Source of the DNA: Candidatus Omnitrophota bacterium
Lineage (GTDB): Bacteria; Omnitrophota; Gorgyraeia; DTHP01
Direction of reading: 5' to 3'
Assembly: GCA_023818555.1 (NCBI GenBank)
Contig: JAMWCG010000034.1
Coordinates: forward strand, 1 to 9,012
Length of the DNA stretch: 9,012 nucleotides
Shown: one piece after another, positions 6,818-9,012 of the stretch
How positions within the stretch are numbered: position 1 is the first letter of the stretch
Layout: each line of letters begins with the position of its first letter
Program-made: the position numbers and the translations under genes
The notes under the pieces: model-generated
Told to the model about the DNA's origin: nothing
The model's database searches: none
Seen by the model: the letters and a program-made list of their open reading frames with translations, nothing else

Positions 6818-6885
6818 GGGTAGTTTAATGGTAAAATACCACCTCTAAAGGAGGTGGTAGAGATGCAAAAAGTAATTACCCTGAC
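6814..6885 (+). promoter_or_regulatory. Nested stem structure enclosing transposase ribosome-binding site and start codon
   Basis: An inner hairpin pairs TACCACCTC (6837-6845) with GAGGTGGTA (6851-6859), a perfect 9-bp stem with loop TAAAG. It contains most of the Shine-Dalgarno AAAGGAGG (6847-6854). An outer stem pairs GTCAGGGTAGTT (6814-6825) with AATTACCCTGAC (6874-6885), 12 bp with one G-U, and places the ATG at 6863 in the enclosed region. An RNA entering from outside the element would carry the whole structure and be poorly translated, a known way in which IS elements limit transposase made by read-through. Confidence 0.7.
6829..6837 (+). promoter_or_regulatory. Candidate extended -10 promoter for the transposase
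   Basis: TGGTAAAAT has the TGN extension plus a five-of-six match to TATAAT; no good -35 is present at 16-18 bases. Transcription would start near 6844, inside the left arm of the hairpin that hides the ribosome-binding site. The promoter lies between the inner left TGTCA site and its inverted match at 6877-6885, so transposase binding there could repress it. This is an inference from sequence only. Confidence 0.4.
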
Positions 6886-8221
6886 TATGAAAGAACAGCA
6901 GAGATACGAGGTGATCAGAGATAGTCTAAGGAAGTTGATTAAGGTAAAAGAGGCAAGTTTATTATTAAATATTTCTCTAAGGCAGATTTACCGGTTAAGA
7001 AAAAGAGTAAAAGAAGAGGGTATAAAAGGGGTTATGCATCATCTAAAAGATAAGGTTTCTTCTAAAAGGATACCTGAAAAGACAAAGGTCAAAATTAAAG
7101 AACTATATAAAGAGAAATACTTTGGATTTAATTTAAGCCACTTTACTGAATATTTAAATGAAAAAGAGAAGATAAAGGCATCCCGGGAATCTGTAAGAAA
7201 GATCTTAAGAGAAGACAATCTTTATCCCAGAGAAGCGAAGAAACAACCAAAGCACAGAATAAGAAGAGAGCCGGCAGCTCAGGAAGGACTCTTATCTCAA
7301 TTAGATACCTCAGAACACTTATGGCTGCCTGCTTTGGGTAAGGAGAGCCAGCTTATTCTTCTGGTAGATGATGCTACCAATAAACTCCAGGATGGCAAAT
7401 TTGTCTTGTCAGACTCCACATTGGAAAATATGAAGGTTTTAGAGGGATTTTTTAGACAAAAAGGTCTACCTTCTGCTATTTATTTAGATAAAGATTCCAA
7501 ATTCAAGACTTCTAGACATGAAAGTATCCACTACAACCTTAAAGGCGAACCTTACCCTGATACTCAAATAAAGAGGGCTTTAGATGAATTAGGCATAACC
7601 TTAATCTATGCCGGCTCACCCCAGGCAAAAGGGAGGATTGAAAGGGATTTTAAGACCTTACAAGATAGGCTTATAAACGAACTAAAGCTTCATCACATTA
7701 AAAGCTTAGATGGAGCCAATCACTATTTAAAGGAAGAGTTTATTCCTAAATGGAACAGGAGATTTGCCAGAGAGCCTAAGGTAAAAGAATTAGCCTATCG
7801 GCCTATCCCGCAAGATATAAATCTAAGTGATATTCTCTGCATCAAAGAAGAAAGAACTGTTTATCCCGAGAACACCATCTCTTATAAAAACACAAAATAC
7901 CAAATCTTACCCGACCCTTGCAGGGCAAGTTATGCCAAGGCAAAGGTAGAGGTCTCTGAGCATCTGGATGGCAAGTTGTCCATTATTTATAAAGGAAGAA
8001 AGCTAAAATTTAAAAAGATACAGAGCCTTAAAAACCAAAGAGAAAACTCCTTAAAAGATGACATTTCTATCCCGAAAGATCGGGATGCCGAAAATTCGGC
8101 ATTTTGCAAAAAAGATGACATTTTTATTTTGCAACAACACTCAGCCGCACACCCCTTGATAATTTTATTAATTTATGTTATATATAAAATGGAAGGAGGT
8201 GATAGAAATGAAAGGGATTAA
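6863..8221 (+). CDS. ISNCY/IS1202-type DDE transposase
   Basis: A 452-residue transposase. N-terminal helix-turn-helix segments span about residues 8-50 (KEASLLLNISLRQIYRLRKR) and 60-120. The RNase-H-like catalytic core follows: first Asp148 in SQLDTSEHLWL, then LVDDATN (168-173), second Asp209 in YLDKDSKF, and Glu260 in GSPQAKGRIERDF. A basic C-terminal domain ends near KFKKIQ (about 387). The triad is complete, so catalysis looks possible. I chose ATG 6863 because GGAGG (6850-6854) is 8 bases upstream; GTG 6854 overlaps the Shine-Dalgarno itself. There is no stop within the element: codons from about residue 398 run through the right-end sites and hairpins, and the last ~33 residues come from flanking DNA, overlapping the next gene by 14 bases. 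The family call is from recognisable motifs; IS481-like relatives are a less likely alternative. Confidence 0.85.
   Translation: MQKVITLTMKEQQRYEVIRDSLRKLIKVKEASLLLNISLRQIYRLRKRVKEEGIKGVMHHLKDKVSSKRIPEKTKVKIKELYKEKYFGFNLSHFTEYLNEKEKIKASRESVRKILREDNLYPREAKKQPKHRIRREPAAQEGLLSQLDTSEHLWLPALGKESQLILLVDDATNKLQDGKFVLSDSTLENMKVLEGFFRQKGLPSAIYLDKDSKFKTSRHESIHYNLKGEPYPDTQIKRALDELGITLIYAGSPQAKGRIERDFKTLQDRLINELKLHHIKSLDGANHYLKEEFIPKWNRRFAREPKVKELAYRPIPQDINLSDILCIKEERTVYPENTISYKNTKYQILPDPCRASYAKAKVEVSEHLDGKLSIIYKGRKLKFKKIQSLKNQRENSLKDDISIPKDRDAENSAFCKKDDIFILQQHSAAHPLIILLIYVIYKMEGGDRNERD
8059..8120 (-). repeat. Right IS end with two TGTCA sites
   Basis: Read on the minus strand, the outer site is TGTCATCTTTTTTGC (from 8120) and the inner site is TGTCATCTTTTAAGG (from 8063). 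Both share ATGTCATCTTTT. They are 57 bases apart, 33 more than at the left end, and the extra length matches a pair of hairpins at 8069-8102. The whole right end is also coding for the transposase C-terminus (DDISIP and DDIFIL come from the two sites). Confidence 0.6.
8069..8102 (+). repeat. Twin short hairpins in the right IS end
   Basis: Two perfect 7-bp stems lie back to back: ATCCCGA-AAGA-TCGGGAT (8069-8086) and ATGCCGA-AAAT-TCGGCAT (8085-8102), sharing the central AT. Both have four-base purine-rich loops and a common CCGA/TCGG core, resembling REP-like palindromes. The second is followed by TTTG only, so it is not a convincing terminator. They are translated within the transposase frame as part of PKDRDAENSAF. 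Confidence 0.7.
8156..8184 (+). promoter_or_regulatory. Sigma-70-type promoter for the exported-protein gene
   Basis: TTGATA (8156-8161) matches the -35 consensus at five of six positions. Exactly 17 bases later TATATA (8179-8184) matches the -10 at five of six, in a very AT-rich spacer. The predicted start point near 8191 gives a leader of about 17 bases. It lies outside the IS right end, so it probably belongs to the resident gene, though the transposase reading frame crosses it. Confidence 0.6.
8193..8203 (+). promoter_or_regulatory. Full-length Shine-Dalgarno for the exported-protein gene
   Basis: AAGGAGGTGAT is a perfect 11-base match to the complement of the 16S rRNA 3' end, far stronger than the sites in the operon upstream. 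GGAGG ends 8 bases before ATG 8208. It decides the start against the in-frame ATG at 8175, which lies upstream of this site and overlaps the -10 region. Confidence 0.85.
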
Positions 8222-8846
8222 AATCTTAATGGGGTTATCTTTACTGTTGATTACAGAGTGTCTTTATGGGTTAGGGCTAAATGATTTTACCTTACGGCGG
8301 ATTCGAAAAGAAGAGGTTATTGTAGTAGGTGAAGGTTTTTACCCTTTACCTGAGGGTAAGTGGGAATGGCGTGACGAAAATTATCTCTTTTACCTAAAAA
8401 AGAGTGATAAGGGTAAAGTTACCTTTACTACAGAATGGACCACCTATATTCGTGATCCCGATGATTCTATCCCATTTAGCCACCGTTTAGAGTTAGTAGC
8501 AAGAGATAAAAATACTAAGATTATGTTATATGAAGAAGACCTTGAAGGCACGATGCGAAAGGTAGATAGAGAATACGAATTAGTAAATAAAAATGGTTTC
8601 CATCTCTTAGGATTTGTTCTGCAAAAAGATACAATTCCCTTTCAAACAGAAAAAATTCCCCATCTGTATCTTATGGTCACGGATGAATTTTTTGAGGCAA
8701 TTGTAGCCAAAGAAAAAGAGGAAGGCTCAAGGTTAAAGACAGTGATGGAAATATACGATGATTACGATACAGGGCGGATCGAGAGAAAAAGAATTTTAGA
8801 GTTTATTACAATTTCTGAAGCCAGACGGAAGGGAATAATCAAATAA
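8208..8846 (+). CDS. Hypothetical exported protein
   Basis: I do not recognise this 212-residue protein. It begins with a typical signal peptide: basic KGIK, a hydrophobic core ILMGLSLLLI (6-15) and a likely signal peptidase I site after YG or LG (21 or 23). Cys18 is preceded by Ile-Thr-Glu, which does not fit a lipobox. The mature part is highly charged, with alternating hydrophobic and polar segments that suggest beta structure (for example GKVTFTTEWTTYI, HLLGFVLQKD, HLYLMVTDEFF). It has a single cysteine (Cys18, in the signal peptide), no second membrane span and no catalytic motif I can name. It ends with a basic helix containing RIERKRILEF. It has its own promoter and strong Shine-Dalgarno, so it is probably expressed independently of the IS. 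Export to the periplasm or cell surface is inferred. Confidence 0.8.
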   Translation: MKGIKILMGLSLLLITECLYGLGLNDFTLRRIRKEEVIVVGEGFYPLPEGKWEWRDENYLFYLKKSDKGKVTFTTEWTTYIRDPDDSIPFSHRLELVARDKNTKIMLYEEDLEGTMRKVDREYELVNKNGFHLLGFVLQKDTIPFQTEKIPHLYLMVTDEFFEAIVAKEKEEGSRLKTVMEIYDDYDTGRIERKRILEFITISEARRKGIIK

Positions 8847-8875
8847 AGTATGTGAAAAAATTAACTTTTAAGCCT

Positions 8876-8905
8876 CGGTAAATTAGTTTTATCGTTTTCT
8901 ATTTT
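8876..8905 (+). terminator. Probable intrinsic terminator after the exported-protein gene
   Basis: CGGTAAA (8876-8882) pairs with TTTATCG (8888-8894), a 7-bp stem with one G-U and loop TTAGT, followed directly by TTTTCTATTTT. The stem is AT-rich, so strength is uncertain, but the layout and place 30 bases after the stop fit an intrinsic terminator. Beyond it, to the end of the window, I see only AT-rich non-coding sequence with a weak GGTAA/TTACC inverted repeat (8915-8930). Confidence 0.5.
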
Positions 8906-9012
8906 ATGAAGGAAGGTAATTAAACTTACCATTATAAAATAACATGGAAGAGCGAAAATTTAGAATGCGGAAAGATTTAACTAGTTAGCACTGAAAAACC
9001 CAAATTGTAATT

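Larger units (their letters stand above)
6789..8120 (+). mobile_element. ISNCY/IS1202-type insertion sequence, about 1.33 kb
   Basis: One DDE transposase gene is bounded by related inverted ends. The outer left end TGTCACCTTTCTGCAAAGT and the reverse complement of the outer right end, TGTCATCTTTTTTGCAAAAT, match at 16 of 19 positions with one single-base gap. Both begin TGT, giving TGT...ACA termini. A second TGTCA-type site lies inside each end. Similarity between the ends continues about 12 bases further out to a shared GCAA, so the true boundaries could be near 6777 and 8132. I found no convincing target-site duplication, so boundaries are provisional. The element lies about 70 bases downstream of the oxidoreductase operon and directly upstream of an exported-protein gene. 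Confidence 0.7.

Noticed and set aside
6854..6862. GTG at 6854 as the transposase start.
   Set aside because: The GTG is part of the Shine-Dalgarno itself; ATG 6863 has correct spacing.
6814..6886. A genuine tRNA gene (tRNA-Gly-like D-arm plus acceptor-like stem).
   Set aside because: No T-stem or TTCRANY loop, the anticodon stem-loop does not resolve to a proper 7-base loop with the full 5-bp stem, and the 3' half is transposase coding sequence. Kept only as a tRNA-like fold.
8085..8110. An intrinsic terminator for the transposase at the second palindrome.
   Set aside because: The stem is followed by TTTG and then an A-rich run, not a U tract; it also lies inside the reading frame.
6757..8152. 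A target-site duplication starting TTTTTAT on both sides of the IS.
   Set aside because: Only the first seven AT-rich bases match across a 32-base span; the rest is at chance level.
8175..8207. ATG at 8175 as the start of the exported-protein gene.
   Set aside because: It overlaps the predicted -10 region, lacks a ribosome-binding site, and would put a charged tail before the signal peptide.
8944..8988. A 14-codon open frame (MEERKF...) near the window end.
   Set aside because: No ribosome-binding site or promoter at proper spacing, and too short to support.

Overview
The window is a compact, roughly 40% G+C piece of bacterial chromosome with all supportable genes on the + strand. It has two parts. 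Positions 16-6719 form a housekeeping and energy-metabolism operon with overlapping or abutting genes. Positions ~6789-8120 hold an insertion sequence, followed by an unrecognised gene for an exported protein and about 160 bases of non-coding DNA.

Operon order: YmdB/TIGR00282-type metallophosphoesterase, xseA and xseB (exonuclease VII), dxs (first enzyme of the MEP isoprenoid pathway), then four subunits of a thiamine-diphosphate 2-oxoacid:ferredoxin oxidoreductase (two-cluster ferredoxin, alpha/VorB-like, beta, gamma). Stop and start codons overlap at most junctions, so co-transcription and translational coupling are likely. An AT-rich hairpin spans the last stop codon.

A ferredoxin-linked 2-oxoacid oxidoreductase together with the MEP pathway points to an anaerobic bacterium. 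The simple AAACGAAC-like and AAATTCAAAACTC-like repeats inside coding sequence and the style of the IS remind me of uncultivated candidate phyla such as Omnitrophota. That assignment is a low-confidence guess.

The IS encodes a DDE transposase of the ISNCY/IS1202 type. Each end carries two TGTCA-type sites. The transposase ribosome-binding site lies inside a perfect 9-bp hairpin, and a candidate internal promoter would start transcripts within the left arm of that hairpin. An outer 12-bp stem encloses the start codon, giving a 72-nt, partly tRNA-like fold. The reading frame has no stop inside the element. It runs through the right end, across the promoter of the next gene and into that gene's first codons.

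No CRISPR array, defence island, complete tRNA or rRNA is visible. The most interesting material is the IS's start-region architecture, its hairpin-containing right end, and short repeats that have become coding sequence in two oxidoreductase subunits. I see no clearly new multi-gene system.
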